64,000 nt of DNA, taken from positions 2,506,773 through 2,570,772 of the forward strand of contig NZ_JAUFQQ010000003.1 in the NCBI RefSeq assembly GCF_030409845.1, written 5' to 3'. The position numbers and the translations under genes are program-made. This stretch comes from Flavobacterium branchiarum. GTDB lineage: Bacteria > Bacteroidota > Bacteroidia > Flavobacteriales > Flavobacteriaceae. Below, piece by piece: positions 43,825 to 56,130 of the stretch (position 1 is the first letter of the stretch; every line of letters begins with the position of its first letter). The notes beneath the pieces were generated by a model that saw only the letters and a program-made list of their open reading frames with translations, did no database searches and was not told the DNA's origin.

Positions 43825-44709
43825 TTAATATTTAATCTGTCCCCATTTAGTAGAGTTCATAGGCGAAACCCTGTTTAAATTCTCTACTAAATCTGTTATA
43901 GAAACACTCGGACCTCCTGAAAATATAGATACAATTTCATCTGATTTTGCATCAAAAAATACTCTTGTTAAAAAAGCATTTGGTTTTGTAGCATTTAATT
44001 TCCCTAGAAGCATTAACGAAGCTTTGATTTTTTCTTTTGCAGTTTTTAAATCCTGATTCATCACATCCAACCCCGCATGATATCCATAAACACATTGTCT
44101 TAAATCATTGTATGTTGGCGCAAGCATATCATTAATTAAGAAATAACGATTTTGAACTCCATCTGACTGACTCCATCCTTTAAAACCTCCTTGTTGAGCA
44201 ACATTTGCTATATTTTGAGCAGTTTCAAAAAATGGAGTCCCTAGAGCTGGCATAAAAGTATCAGCATCCATTCCTAAGATCATATAACTATAAAATGTCA
44301 TTATAGATACAAGGTTCGACTCGAAAACGTTTGGATTGTACAATAAATTTTCAAATTCGGTATATCTAAAACTCAAATCTTTATCGTTAAAATTAAAAAC
44401 TGGAGATGAGTATGTCGAATTATAAATTAATCGTGAAGATTGTATTTGTATGGTACCTGAAAACTGATCTGAACTATTAGATGTAATAGTTAAATACATA
44501 GAACAGTTTATTTTCTCATTTTGCTTTAGCGCACTCCCTGTCCAATCTGTATTATTAACAAATTCACTCAACGCAGTTTGTAGCGTTTTAAAAACTTGTT
44601 GATTTGCATTTGGAAGCATTTGTGAATTTACTGTTACAGTACAATTTAACTGTTGTGCCTGTGTAAGACCAAAAGATAAAAACAACAAAAAAGAAAGTAT
44701 TTTATTCAT
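43825..44709 (-). CDS. DUF4835 family secreted protein
   Basis: This 294-residue protein has a signal peptide (MNKILSFLLFLSFGLTQAQ) and the characteristic QLNCTVTVNSQMLP start, ALSEFVNNTDW and FRYTEFENLLYNP motifs. DUF4835 proteins are conserved in Bacteroidota next to coaBC and recN, but their role is unknown. The start codon overlaps coaBC by 8 bp, so it is co-translated. It is predicted to be periplasmic. Confidence 0.92.
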   Translation of the reverse strand: MNKILSFLLFLSFGLTQAQQLNCTVTVNSQMLPNANQQVFKTLQTALSEFVNNTDWTGSALKQNEKINCSMYLTITSNSSDQFSGTIQIQSSRLIYNSTYSSPVFNFNDKDLSFRYTEFENLLYNPNVFESNLVSIMTFYSYMILGMDADTFMPALGTPFFETAQNIANVAQQGGFKGWSQSDGVQNRYFLINDMLAPTYNDLRQCVYGYHAGLDVMNQDLKTAKEKIKASLMLLGKLNATKPNAFLTRVFFDAKSDEIVSIFSGGPSVSITDLVENLNRVSPMNSTKWGQIKY

Positions 44710-45913
44710 AAAAATGCTTTATCACTTTATTTAAAATATCAGTAGCAACTGCTTCTTTAGATTTTAACTCCATTGGTTCAATAGTAAAAAACCTATCAAT
44801 AAAGGTTACTTTATTAGTCTTTCCACCAAAACCAGCTCCTACATCCTGTAAAGAATTTATAACTATCAAATCTAAGTTTTTTTTCTGAATTTTCAGCTTT
44901 GCATTTTCAATTTCATTTTCAGTTTCTAAAGCAAACCCAATTAAAAACTGATTTTTTTTAATTTCTCCTAATGAAAACAAGATATCTTTTGTCTTCTCTA
45001 ACTCAATTGTAAAATCTTCTGAAGCTTTTTTTATTTTTTGAGATGCAACCGTTTTTGGTCTATAATCTGCAACCGCTGCTGCTGCAATTGCTACATCCAC
45101 ATCTGAGTAATACTGATGGCACGCATCGTACATTTCTTGCGCAGATGTCACCGAAACTACTTTTACAGTTGCGTTTGTTACTTTACAATTTGTAGGCCCA
45201 GCAACAAGAATTACCGAAGCACCTAAGTTTGCTGCTTCTGAGGCAATATCAAATCCCATTTTACCCGAAGAATGATTTCCTATAAATCGAACTGGATCTA
45301 TTGCTTCGTAAGTTGGTCCAGCTGTAATTAAAAACTTTTTTCCCTTAAGCGGTAATTTACTTTCTAAATCAGCCTCTAAAAAAGCTATGATATTTTCTGG
45401 CTCAGCCATACGACCTTCTCCTGTTAATCCGCTAGCTAACTCCCCACTCTCAGCAGGAATCATAGTATTACCAAACTGCTTTAACAACGAAAAACTTGAT
45501 AAAGTAGAAGGATGTATATACATATCCAAATCCATTGCTGGTGCAAAGTAAACTGGACATTTTGCCGATAAATAAGTTGCTATTAATAGATTATCACAAG
45601 TACCATTTGCCATTTTTGACATTGTATTTGCGGTAGCAGGAGCAATTAGCATCAAATCGGCCCAAAGCCCTAATTCGACGTGATTGTTCCATTTTTCATT
45701 CTCCTCTTCTTGATTAAAAAAAGTAGAATGCACAGGATTTTTTGATAAGGTAGATAACGTAAGTGGCGTTACAAAATCCTTAGAAGCAGGTGTCATGATT
45801 ACTTGAATCTCGGCACCTGCTTTTATAAAAAGTCGTACTAATGATGCTGTTTTATAGGCTGCAATTCCACCAGAAACTCCTAGTAAAATTTTCTTACCGT
45901 TTAAAACTGACAT
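44702..45913 (-). CDS. coaBC: Bifunctional phosphopantothenoylcysteine decarboxylase/synthetase
   Basis: This 403-residue fusion has the N-terminal CoaC flavoprotein domain (GVSGGIAAYKTASLVR; the active-site His in NHVELG near residue 75; APAMDLDM) and the C-terminal CoaB synthetase domain (TAGPTYEAIDPVRFIGNHSSGKMG near 195, and DYRPKTVASQKIKK). It makes 4'-phosphopantetheine from 4'-phosphopantothenate and cysteine. It follows rpoZ by 9 bp, a conserved arrangement in Bacteroidota. Confidence 0.96.
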   Translation of the reverse strand: MSVLNGKKILLGVSGGIAAYKTASLVRLFIKAGAEIQVIMTPASKDFVTPLTLSTLSKNPVHSTFFNQEEENEKWNNHVELGLWADLMLIAPATANTMSKMANGTCDNLLIATYLSAKCPVYFAPAMDLDMYIHPSTLSSFSLLKQFGNTMIPAESGELASGLTGEGRMAEPENIIAFLEADLESKLPLKGKKFLITAGPTYEAIDPVRFIGNHSSGKMGFDIASEAANLGASVILVAGPTNCKVTNATVKVVSVTSAQEMYDACHQYYSDVDVAIAAAAVADYRPKTVASQKIKKASEDFTIELEKTKDILFSLGEIKKNQFLIGFALETENEIENAKLKIQKKNLDLIVINSLQDVGAGFGGKTNKVTFIDRFFTIEPMELKSKEAVATDILNKVIKHFYE

Positions 45914-45922
45914 GGTACTATA

Positions 45923-46240
45923 TTATTTGTTTGAATTTCTGTGGTATGTTTTACCATCTAACCATTCTTGAACCGCTAAAGCATGTGGCTTAGGCAATTT
46001 TTCGTAAAACTTAGAAACCTCAATTTGTTCTTTGTTTTCAAAAACCTCTTCAAGACTATCATTATACGTAGCAAATTCTTCTAACTTTTCAGTCAATTCC
46101 TTTTTAATTTCAGAATTAATTTGATTAGCTCTTTTTGCCATAATAGTTATCGCTTCATACACATTACCTGTAGGCTCTTCAATAGTAGTTTTATTGTAGG
46201 TAATTGTATTTACTGGAGCATTCGTCTTTTTTAAATCCAT
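45923..46240 (-). CDS. rpoZ: RNA polymerase omega subunit
   Basis: This 105-residue protein has the Bacteroidota omega pattern NVYEAITIMAKRANQIN followed by an acidic helix (KKELTEKLEEFATYNDSLEE) and a C-terminal AVQEWLDGKTYHR tail. It assists assembly of RNA polymerase. The gene is in the bamD-rpoZ-coaBC run, with 9-bp gaps on both sides. Confidence 0.93.
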   Translation of the reverse strand: MDLKKTNAPVNTITYNKTTIEEPTGNVYEAITIMAKRANQINSEIKKELTEKLEEFATYNDSLEEVFENKEQIEVSKFYEKLPKPHALAVQEWLDGKTYHRNSNK

Positions 46241-46249
46241 GACTTTATT

Positions 46250-47044
46250 TTATTTAGTAAAATTTTGTAACTCTTTTTCAACTCTCTCATTCATCTCGTC
46301 AGCTTTCACCTTGTAATGAGTATCACTTTTGTATTTAATTAAATTCCCATAAGCAGTTTTAGCTACTTTTAAACGGTCTTCCATTTTTGAAGAAATACTG
46401 TTTACTGCTAACTGATATGCTGAATCAAATTTATAATACAATGCATCTTCTTTGAATTCTGTTCCTGGATAATCTCCAATAAAAATATCAAATGCTACTA
46501 TTGCCGATTTAAAATCCGAAATAGTGTTATATCCTTTTGCATTTTCAAATGCTTTTTTCTCCAATTTGTTAGTTAGCAATTTAAGACTAGAATTTGCCTC
46601 TGCTAAATATTCTGAATTTGGATAATTATCTATAAAAGCTTGTAATTTATCAATAGCCTTATTCGTATCTGTTTGATCTAAACTATAAACAGGTGACAAC
46701 ATCGAATAACTTTTAGCTCCCAAAAAAGCTGCCTCTTCTACTTTTTCACTTCTTGGATATCCTGAAGCAAAACTTTCAAATTGATACCCCGCTAAATAAT
46801 ATTGTTTCGTTTTATAATACGACTGCGAAAACATATAAAACAATTTCTCTGCCTGAGGCTTCCCTCTATACGATGATGCTAGTTGCTCAAACAAACGAAT
46901 TGCTTTAGCATACTTCCCTGCTTCATACATTTTTGTTGCCACTTCGAATTTTGCCGCTACATCTTCATTTTTTAGTGCTTTTTGATAATCACTACATGAA
47001 CAAAGAAGAACAACGACAAACAATACAGATATTATTTTTTTCAT
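46250..47044 (-). CDS. bamD: Outer-membrane assembly lipoprotein BamD
   Basis: From the ATG at 47042-47044 the protein is 264 residues, with a lipoprotein signal MKKIISVLFVVVLLCSCS (lipobox LCSC) and then TPR-like helical repeats (YEAGKYAKAIRLFEQLA, YKTKQYYLAGYQFE, IDNYPNSEYLAEA). BamD is the essential lipoprotein partner of BamA in beta-barrel insertion. An upstream in-frame start at 47095 precedes the signal peptide and is rejected. A good promoter at 47112-47141 and a short hairpin lie in the leader. Confidence 0.94.
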   Translation of the reverse strand: MKKIISVLFVVVLLCSCSDYQKALKNEDVAAKFEVATKMYEAGKYAKAIRLFEQLASSYRGKPQAEKLFYMFSQSYYKTKQYYLAGYQFESFASGYPRSEKVEEAAFLGAKSYSMLSPVYSLDQTDTNKAIDKLQAFIDNYPNSEYLAEANSSLKLLTNKLEKKAFENAKGYNTISDFKSAIVAFDIFIGDYPGTEFKEDALYYKFDSAYQLAVNSISSKMEDRLKVAKTAYGNLIKYKSDTHYKVKADEMNERVEKELQNFTK

Positions 47045-47094
47045 TTTTTTACTTTTATTATGATTACCAGGATGCTTATGTCCAAGTAAAACCA

Positions 47095-47110
47095 CACCGA
47101 AGTTTCGGTG
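47095..47110 (-). promoter_or_regulatory. Hairpin at the 5' end of the bamD transcript
   Basis: CACCGAA-AC-TTCGGTG is a perfect 7-bp stem directly after the bamD -7 box, so it would form the first bases of the mRNA. Such 5'-end hairpins can lengthen mRNA life. No T tract follows. Confidence 0.6.
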
Positions 47111-47111
47111 G

Positions 47112-47141
47112 CAAATTTAGTTATTAATTTAGCTTCTACAA
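47112..47141 (-). promoter_or_regulatory. Promoter of the bamD-rpoZ-coaBC run
   Basis: TTG (47139-47141), a 19-nt spacer and TAAATTTG (47112-47119) on the minus strand match the Bacteroidota consensus exactly. They lie in the 136-bp gap after dapA and point towards bamD. Confidence 0.85.
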
Positions 47142-47180
47142 AATATTTTTTAGTATAATAAAATACCTATTTTTTTATTT

Positions 47181-48062
47181 TTATTTAATGCTTTTTTTAA
47201 CAAAATCATCAATGCGATTTGCAAGCGACTCGTCGACTGAAACAAGTGGCAATCTAACAAAATTATCAGCAATACCAAGTGATTTGAACACTTGTTTTAT
47301 TCCTGCTGGGTTGCCTTGCTCAAAAATCATATCAATACAATCTGATAAAAAGTACTGCGTTTTAAATGCTTCATTTACTTTTCTATTCAATCCTAAACGG
47401 ATCATTTCAGAAAATTCTTTAGGAAAACCTTGTCCAATAACCGAAATCACACCTGAGCCTCCTGCTAAAATCATAGGCAAAGCAATCATATCATCTCCTG
47501 ATATAACGAGAAAATCACTTGGTTTATTTTTAAGCAACTGCATTGCTTGTACCAAATCACCTGCAGCTTCTTTTATTGCAACTACATTTTTAAAATCATT
47601 TGCCAAACGTATTACTGTTGCTGGCAACATATTGCTTGCTGTTCTCCCTGGTACATTATACAAAATAACTGGTACAGGAGACGCTTCGGCAACAGCTTTA
47701 AAATGCTGATAGATTCCTTCTTGCGTTGGTCTATTATAATAAGGTGACACTGATAATATAGCCTCAAAGGCCGACAAATCTCTAGTCTTTAACTCTTGTA
47801 CGACTTGCATTGTATTATTTCCTCCAACTCCCAATACCAAAGGCAACCTTCCTTTATTTGTATTAATAACTGTCGAAATAACAAGTTCCTTTTCATCCTC
47901 TGTTAATGTTGCATTCTCAGCAGTGGTCCCCATAACTACAAGATATTCAACTCCTCCATCTACAGAAAAATTAACTATCCTTTGTAACGCTTCTATATCA
48001 ATTGAAAAATCTTCTTTAAAAGGAGTTACTAGTGCAACGCCCGTCCCTATTAATGATTGCAT
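47181..48062 (-). CDS. dapA: 4-hydroxy-tetrahydrodipicolinate synthase
   Basis: This 293-residue TIM-barrel aldolase condenses pyruvate and aspartate semialdehyde at the branch point to lysine and diaminopimelate. It has [34 protein letters not shown], the Schiff-base Lys in [13 protein letters not shown] near residue 163 and the catalytic Tyr in [10 protein letters not shown] near 135. The start [15 protein letters not shown] is typical. It is 1 bp from the upstream DUF6913 gene, so they are co-translated. Confidence 0.96.
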   Translation of the reverse strand: MQSLIGTGVALVTPFKEDFSIDIEALQRIVNFSVDGGVEYLVVMGTTAENATLTEDEKELVISTVINTNKGRLPLVLGVGGNNTMQVVQELKTRDLSAFEAILSVSPYYNRPTQEGIYQHFKAVAEASPVPVILYNVPGRTASNMLPATVIRLANDFKNVVAIKEAAGDLVQAMQLLKNKPSDFLVISGDDMIALPMILAGGSGVISVIGQGFPKEFSEMIRLGLNRKVNEAFKTQYFLSDCIDMIFEQGNPAGIKQVFKSLGIADNFVRLPLVSVDESLANRIDDFVKKSIK

Positions 48063-48063
48063 A

Positions 48064-48588
48064 TCAGATTATATTTGGTTTAATGTTTTTTAAATATTTA
48101 AATAATTCATTCACGAAAACTTTATGTTCCCGAACATTGGTATCAATCATCACTCGATTTAATCTTTTATCGATTGATGTAAAACCAACTTTAAACTTGG
48201 CTTTAGAATTTTGTGTCACGAGCATCAACATTGCTTTTTCGATATCATAATAACTTATTAATAAATCGAATTCTTCTTTTATAAAGTCTTTTAACAAATT
48301 TTCGGTAATTTCTCCCTTCAAATTAAGATTTTTTATCCCAAAAGTTGGACAAGTATACGCTTCTTTTTTATCGATTTTGTCTTTATAAACAACAATCTTA
48401 ATATTCTCTTCAACAATTCCTTTAGACACCAAATCAGCTAGCAACGCTTTTTTTTCTGAAAAACTACTCTCATCTATAAGCAAACCAACAGTTTGTATAT
48501 CGGTGGTAAATGCACAGTTTTTTACATTATCAAGATTTTTATTTAATGATTTTTTTACAAAAAAAACCTTTATATAATTTAAAAACAT
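48064..48588 (-). CDS. DUF6913 family protein
   Basis: This 174-residue protein of the Bacteroidota-specific DUF6913 family shows [16 protein letters not shown] at the N-terminus and [18 protein letters not shown] in the body. No catalytic motif was recognised. The family appears next to dapA in related genomes as far as I recall, which would suggest a link to cell-wall or lysine metabolism; this is only contextual. A TAATTTTG element lies about 20 bases upstream of the ATG. Confidence 0.8.
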   Translation of the reverse strand: MFLNYIKVFFVKKSLNKNLDNVKNCAFTTDIQTVGLLIDESSFSEKKALLADLVSKGIVEENIKIVVYKDKIDKKEAYTCPTFGIKNLNLKGEITENLLKDFIKEEFDLLISYYDIEKAMLMLVTQNSKAKFKVGFTSIDKRLNRVMIDTNVREHKVFVNELFKYLKNIKPNII

Positions 48589-48635
48589 AGTACTTTTACT
48601 TGATTACAAAATTAATTATTTAAGTCGCATTTAAG

Positions 48636-49415
48636 ATGGTAAAACTAAAAAAGTATAACGGATTTTTAAAACTTTTTGTTATATTCTTAACATTTTTTCT
48701 AGGAGTTTCTTGTAGCAAGCAAACGTATCAAGTTTCTAAAATAGAGGGTAAACTAATCCCTATTACAACTACTGAGAATCAAACTCCTGAAATAGAGAAT
48801 TTCATTAAACCTTACAGAGAACACATTAACAAAGATCTAGATAGTGTTCTTTCTTTTTGTCCTGAAACATTAGACAAAAGTACTGGTAAATTACAGACAT
48901 CAATTGGTAATTTCATGGCAGATGCCTGTTTACAAAGAGGTAACTTAATCTTTAAAACTAGGGAGAACAAAGATATTGACATTTGCTTCCTTAATCATGG
49001 TGGTATACGTGCAATTCTTCCTAAAGGAAATGTTACTGCTAGAACTGCTTTTGAAATTATGCCTTTTGAAAATAGTCTTGTTGTTATGGCATTAAAAGGA
49101 GAACAAATTTTAGAATTAGCTAATTATTTTATTGCTGAGAAAAAGCCTCATCCAATTTCTGGAATGACTTTTACAATTACTAAAAACAATACTCCAACAA
49201 ACATCTTGATCCAAGGAAAACCTATCGAAAAAGATAAAATCTATTATGTTGCTACGAATGATTATTTAGCAAATGGTGGAGATAGCATGAACTTCTTTAA
49301 GAAAGCTGTTCAGAAATATGATTTAAATTACAAATTACGAGACATTCTTATTGATTATTTTAAATCTGTTAATCCAATTCCGGTACCAAAAGATATCCGA
49401 GTTAGACAAGAATAA
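48636..49415 (+). CDS. 5'-nucleotidase C-terminal domain lipoprotein
   Basis: This 259-residue protein has a lipoprotein signal with lipobox GVSC at about residue 27 and then the 5'-nucleotidase C-terminal fold with the substrate-binding NHGGIRAILPKG, FEIMPFENSLVV and GDSMNFFKKAV. In UshA-type enzymes this domain follows the metallophosphatase domain in one chain. Here it is separate and its gene comes first, with the metallophosphatase gene 64 bp downstream. The two parts are presumably assembled in the periplasm. Confidence 0.9.
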   Translation: MVKLKKYNGFLKLFVIFLTFFLGVSCSKQTYQVSKIEGKLIPITTTENQTPEIENFIKPYREHINKDLDSVLSFCPETLDKSTGKLQTSIGNFMADACLQRGNLIFKTRENKDIDICFLNHGGIRAILPKGNVTARTAFEIMPFENSLVVMALKGEQILELANYFIAEKKPHPISGMTFTITKNNTPTNILIQGKPIEKDKIYYVATNDYLANGGDSMNFFKKAVQKYDLNYKLRDILIDYFKSVNPIPVPKDIRVRQE

Positions 49416-49479
49416 AATAAACAATTAAAAAATATTTAAGAACTTTGAGTTCAAGCGTTTTACCGCAAAATAAATTAAA

Positions 49480-50387
49480 ATGAAAAGAAGAGATTTTATT
49501 GAAAAAACTGCTGCTAGTACAGCATTATTGAGTTTGGGTTTATCTATGAGTAGCTTTACATCTCCTGATGTTAAACACATAACTATATTACACACCAATG
49601 ATGTACATAGCCATATTGACCCTTTTCCTGCCGATGATCCTCGCAATGCAAATATGGGTGGAGTATCAAGACGTGCTGCTTTAATTGATTCAATCCGTAA
49701 AGAAAATCCAAATGTTCTTTTATTAGATGCTGGTGATATTTTTCAAGGAACTCCTTACTTTAACTATTATGGAGGAGAATTGGAATTTAAATTAATGAGC
49801 ATGATGAAATATGATGCTTCTACAATTGGTAATCATGATTTTGATAACGGTGTAGATGGCTTATATGCTCAAATGCCTCATGCAAAATTTGAATTTATCT
49901 CTTCTAACTACGATTTTAAAAATACCGTGATGGACGGTCTTGTAAAACCGTATAAAATTTTCAACAAAGATGGTATCAAAATAGGTGTTTTTGGTCTTGG
50001 TATTGAACTAGAAGGTTTAGTAGATAAGCTTATGTACAAAGAAACTGTTTACAATGATCCTGTTGAAACTGCACACGACATGGTTAGAATTCTTAAAAAG
50101 GAACAGAAATGTGATTTAGTTATTTGTCTATCGCATTTGGGATACAAATATCGTGATGATGCTACTAGAATGTGTGATTTAAAATTGGCTGAACAAACTC
50201 AAGATATTGATTTAATCATTGGCGGACACACTCATACTTTTCTTGACAAACCAACTATTGTAAAAAACAAAGCTGGTGAGGATGTTTTAGTTAATCAAGT
50301 TGGTTGTTATGGAATTAACGTAGGTAGAATTGACTTTTATCTAGACAACAATAAGACAAAATCATCACAAGGAAAATCAATTACTGT

Positions 50388-50391
<4 letters not shown>
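49480..50391 (+). CDS. 5'-nucleotidase N-terminal metallophosphatase
   Basis: This 303-residue calcineurin-like phosphatase shows TILHTNDVHSHIDPFPADD (first metal motif), LDAGDIFQG, IGNHDFDNG and the final IIGGHTHTFLD. The N-terminus MKRRDFIEKTAASTALLSLGL has a twin-arginine-like RRDF motif with a following hydrophobic stretch, so export by the Tat route is likely. It completes the split UshA-type enzyme together with the upstream C-terminal domain gene. It converges on the membrane-protein gene, with stop codons overlapping by 4 bases. Confidence 0.92.
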
Positions 50392-53103
<2,712 letters not shown>

Positions 53104-53151
53104 CTAGAAAATTTTGTCTAAAATAAGCAATCAAAAGTATAATTAAAAACA

Positions 53152-53179
53152 AAAAAACCACTCTTTTAAAAGTGGTTTT
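53152..53179 (-). terminator. Intrinsic terminator downstream of the OmpA-family gene
   Basis: AACCACT and AGTGGTT arms with a mostly self-pairing TTTTAAAA centre are followed on the minus strand by eight T residues, 19 bases after the stop codon. It closes the adhesin-PorP-OmpA unit. Confidence 0.85.
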
Positions 53180-53197
53180 CACAAAATATTTTAAGTT

Positions 53198-55132
53198 TTA
53201 TTTCTCTGTTATAATAAAATCGGAACGCCTGTTGGCAAAATGCTCTTCTTCAGTACATTTAACTCCATTGCTACATTTATTTACCAATCTTGTTTCTCCA
53301 TAACCAATTGCACTAACAATTCTTGAGACATCGATTCCTTTTGAAAGGATATAATCTTCTGTTGCCTTGGCTCGTTCATCTGAGAGTTTCAAGTTGTATG
53401 CATCTTTACCTCTTGAATCCGTATGTGACTCAATTTTAATTTTAATCTTAGGGAATTTTTGCATCACAAACACAACTTTATCTAGTTCTGTAGCTGCTTG
53501 CGGATTAATATCAAACTTGTTGTATTCAAAGAAGATAGGATTAATATCTACTTTTTCTATTCCCTCTTTTTTAACTACTAAATCGTCATAATTATTTAGA
53601 TAGAAATTAACCTCTTTTATAGTGGCATTATTTTCTTTTGTTGTTTCTACATATTTTTCATCTCCACTGTAATTTGGCTTATTAGCTGTTATTTTGACCC
53701 TCTTGCTACATGGTACTTCTAATGTATAATTTCCATCAACATCCGTTTTAGTTTCGGTTATAACTGTATCATAAACATCATACACTAAAATAAATGTATC
53801 ACTTATCCCCGTTTTAGTTTTTAGATTTATTGCTTTTCCTGAAATAAGTTGATTACAAATTGGCTTTCCTTTGGTAAAATAATAAATATCATCATCTCCT
53901 TTACCTTGTGCACGATTTGATGATATGTAACCATAATTATCTTTTGAATCGATTATAAATGAAAAATCATCCTTATTACTGTTTATTGGGGCTCCTAAAT
54001 TTCTAGGAACGGAGAAATTCAATCCATCCAAGAGTTTACTTTCATATATATCTAAATCACCTAACCCATAGTGTCCATCTGAAGAAAAATAAAGTATTCC
54101 ATTTCTATAAAAAGGAAAAACATCATTTCCAATTGTATTAATTGTTGGTCCTAAATTTTGTGGCGAACTCATGGTGCCATCAACAGCAATTCGTACTACA
54201 TACAAATCGGTCTCTCCATATCCACCTGGCATATCTGATGCAAAAAACAACAATCTACCATCATCACTTAGATTTGGGTGCCCTACTGAATATTTATCAC
54301 TATCAAAGAATACCTTTTCACTTTTAACTAATTTATTATCTTCTACAGTTCCTTTTATAATTTGAAAATTGTTTATTCTAGATTCATCAACAACTAATTT
54401 ATTATTCTTGAGAATGTTTGTTGTATAATACATTGTTTTCCAATCGGGACTAAATGTTACTGTAGCCTCATGATATTTAGTCATTACATTAGGAATGAAA
54501 ATTGTTTCGTTAAACAAATTACCATCAACAGCACTCCTTTCTGCAACAAATAAGCTCAAGAAGGGTTGTTTATTCCAATTATATAACTTTTTATCAAAAT
54601 TAGTTGTGTCTCTAGCTGATGTAAATACCACCTTATCTTTATAAAAAGCAGTTCCAAAATCAGACTTATTGGTATTAATAGCAATATTTTGCACAGTATA
54701 AAGGGATTTGTTTTTGGACAAACTGTCTAATAATTTCTTTTGATAAACATATTTATCAATTTCCTTTTGGTCTCCTTTTTTGTTTAAATATTCTTTGGTT
54801 ATTTTATCAGCGTTATCATAATCCATAACTCCTTTCATTGACTGAATATACCTTAGATAATAGATATCTGGTAAATTATCTCCTTGTAATTCATATACTT
54901 TTTGATACCACTTTAAAGCATTCCGATTATCTGAAGTAAAATAATAGGAATCAGCGGCATTTTTTAAAGTTTGAACTGATGGTTTTTTGATATTTTCCAA
55001 ACACTCTTCGTATGCTTTTGCAGCATCTACATAAGAATAATTTCTAAATAAGGCATCGGCCTTTTTTAAATTTGTTTGTGCTAAAACAGATACAAAGCTG
55101 AATAGCAAGCTAAGTATATAATATTTTTTCAT
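53198..55132 (-). CDS. OmpA-family outer-membrane protein (PorE-like)
   Basis: This 644-residue protein has a signal peptide (MKKYYILSLLFSFVSVLAQ), N-terminal TPR-like helices (about 20-120), PD40/WD40-type beta-propeller repeats (about 170-420, e.g. PNLSDDGRLLFFASDMPGG and FSSDGHYGLGDLDIYE), a carboxypeptidase-regulatory-like domain (about 430-530) and a C-terminal OmpA peptidoglycan-binding domain with ESHTDSRGKDAYNLKLSDER near 575. This order matches PorE, which anchors the T9SS to peptidoglycan. Its position directly after PorP/SprF supports a role in that system. Confidence 0.9.
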   Translation of the reverse strand: MKKYYILSLLFSFVSVLAQTNLKKADALFRNYSYVDAAKAYEECLENIKKPSVQTLKNAADSYYFTSDNRNALKWYQKVYELQGDNLPDIYYLRYIQSMKGVMDYDNADKITKEYLNKKGDQKEIDKYVYQKKLLDSLSKNKSLYTVQNIAINTNKSDFGTAFYKDKVVFTSARDTTNFDKKLYNWNKQPFLSLFVAERSAVDGNLFNETIFIPNVMTKYHEATVTFSPDWKTMYYTTNILKNNKLVVDESRINNFQIIKGTVEDNKLVKSEKVFFDSDKYSVGHPNLSDDGRLLFFASDMPGGYGETDLYVVRIAVDGTMSSPQNLGPTINTIGNDVFPFYRNGILYFSSDGHYGLGDLDIYESKLLDGLNFSVPRNLGAPINSNKDDFSFIIDSKDNYGYISSNRAQGKGDDDIYYFTKGKPICNQLISGKAINLKTKTGISDTFILVYDVYDTVITETKTDVDGNYTLEVPCSKRVKITANKPNYSGDEKYVETTKENNATIKEVNFYLNNYDDLVVKKEGIEKVDINPIFFEYNKFDINPQAATELDKVVFVMQKFPKIKIKIESHTDSRGKDAYNLKLSDERAKATEDYILSKGIDVSRIVSAIGYGETRLVNKCSNGVKCTEEEHFANRRSDFIITEK

Positions 55133-55143
55133 AAGTGAGATTT

Positions 55144-56076
55144 TTAAAAGAATCTTGGAGATTTAATTTTTCTTGGGTCTTTATGAAATTGATAACGCAA
55201 TATGAATTCATGTGAACCATCATTGTATTTATTCAATTTGGTTACTGTATAATCATACGAATACCCAATATAAAGGCTTGTTGATATTTGGAATCCAGCT
55301 AACGCACTAACTGAATCATCAAAACGATAAGAAGCTCCTAATACCACTTTTTCTTGAAGCATAAAATTGGCTGAAAGATCTACCGAAATTGGCATTCCAC
55401 TGACTACTTTAGCTAATACAGCAGGTTTGAACTTCAAACTTCTATTCAAGTCAAATACGTAACCTCCCATAAAAAAATAATGCATCTGGTCATAATTAAC
55501 GGCTTCTTGTATGTCATTGTAATAATCACTTCTTATGAAACTAGGAACCGATGCTCCTACATACCATCTGTCTGTGTAATAATATACCCCTGCTCCTATA
55601 GATGGTTTTACAACATTATTAATATTGCTATTTAATAAAGCATCATTAGCATCATAGTATCGCCCTTTAGTCCAATCTATATTCAGCATTCGCATTCCTG
55701 CTCTTAATCCAAATGCTAACCTTTTTTCATAGCCTAAAGCCAATGAATAAGAAAAATTACCATCTAAATATAACTCGTTTGATGGCCCTAGCTTATCATT
55801 TACTACACTAAAGCCTAATCCTATTTTTTCATTTCTCAAGGGCGATTGTACAGATAGGGATTGTGTTTGTGGTGCACCATCTATTCCTACCCATTGCGAT
55901 CGATGCAACAATACCGCTTCTAGATTACCTGTAGAACCAGCATAAGCAGGATTGATTACCATTGTGTTATACATATACTGCGTATATTGCGGATCTTGCT
56001 GTGCATTTGCTAGGAAGGAAGCAAAACCGCAAAATATCAAAAGATAGGTCTCTATAAATTTTACACTTAGTTTCAT
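55144..56076 (-). CDS. PorP/SprF family T9SS outer-membrane protein
   Basis: This 310-residue protein has a signal peptide and the family motif QQDPQYTQYMYNTMVINPAYAGS split here into QDPQYTQYM and NPAYAGSTGNLE, followed by a beta-barrel. PorP/SprF proteins help secrete type-B-CTD substrates such as SprB. The gene is 54 bp downstream of the adhesin and 11 bp upstream of the OmpA-family gene, the usual arrangement for an adhesin-specific set. It likely forms a pore or chaperone for the neighbouring adhesin. Confidence 0.94.
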   Translation of the reverse strand: MKLSVKFIETYLLIFCGFASFLANAQQDPQYTQYMYNTMVINPAYAGSTGNLEAVLLHRSQWVGIDGAPQTQSLSVQSPLRNEKIGLGFSVVNDKLGPSNELYLDGNFSYSLALGYEKRLAFGLRAGMRMLNIDWTKGRYYDANDALLNSNINNVVKPSIGAGVYYYTDRWYVGASVPSFIRSDYYNDIQEAVNYDQMHYFFMGGYVFDLNRSLKFKPAVLAKVVSGMPISVDLSANFMLQEKVVLGASYRFDDSVSALAGFQISTSLYIGYSYDYTVTKLNKYNDGSHEFILRYQFHKDPRKIKSPRFF

Positions 56077-56130
56077 ATTATAACTATTTAGTCAGTTAAT
56101 TTAATTTGATGCTTTAATGGTTCCTGAAGG

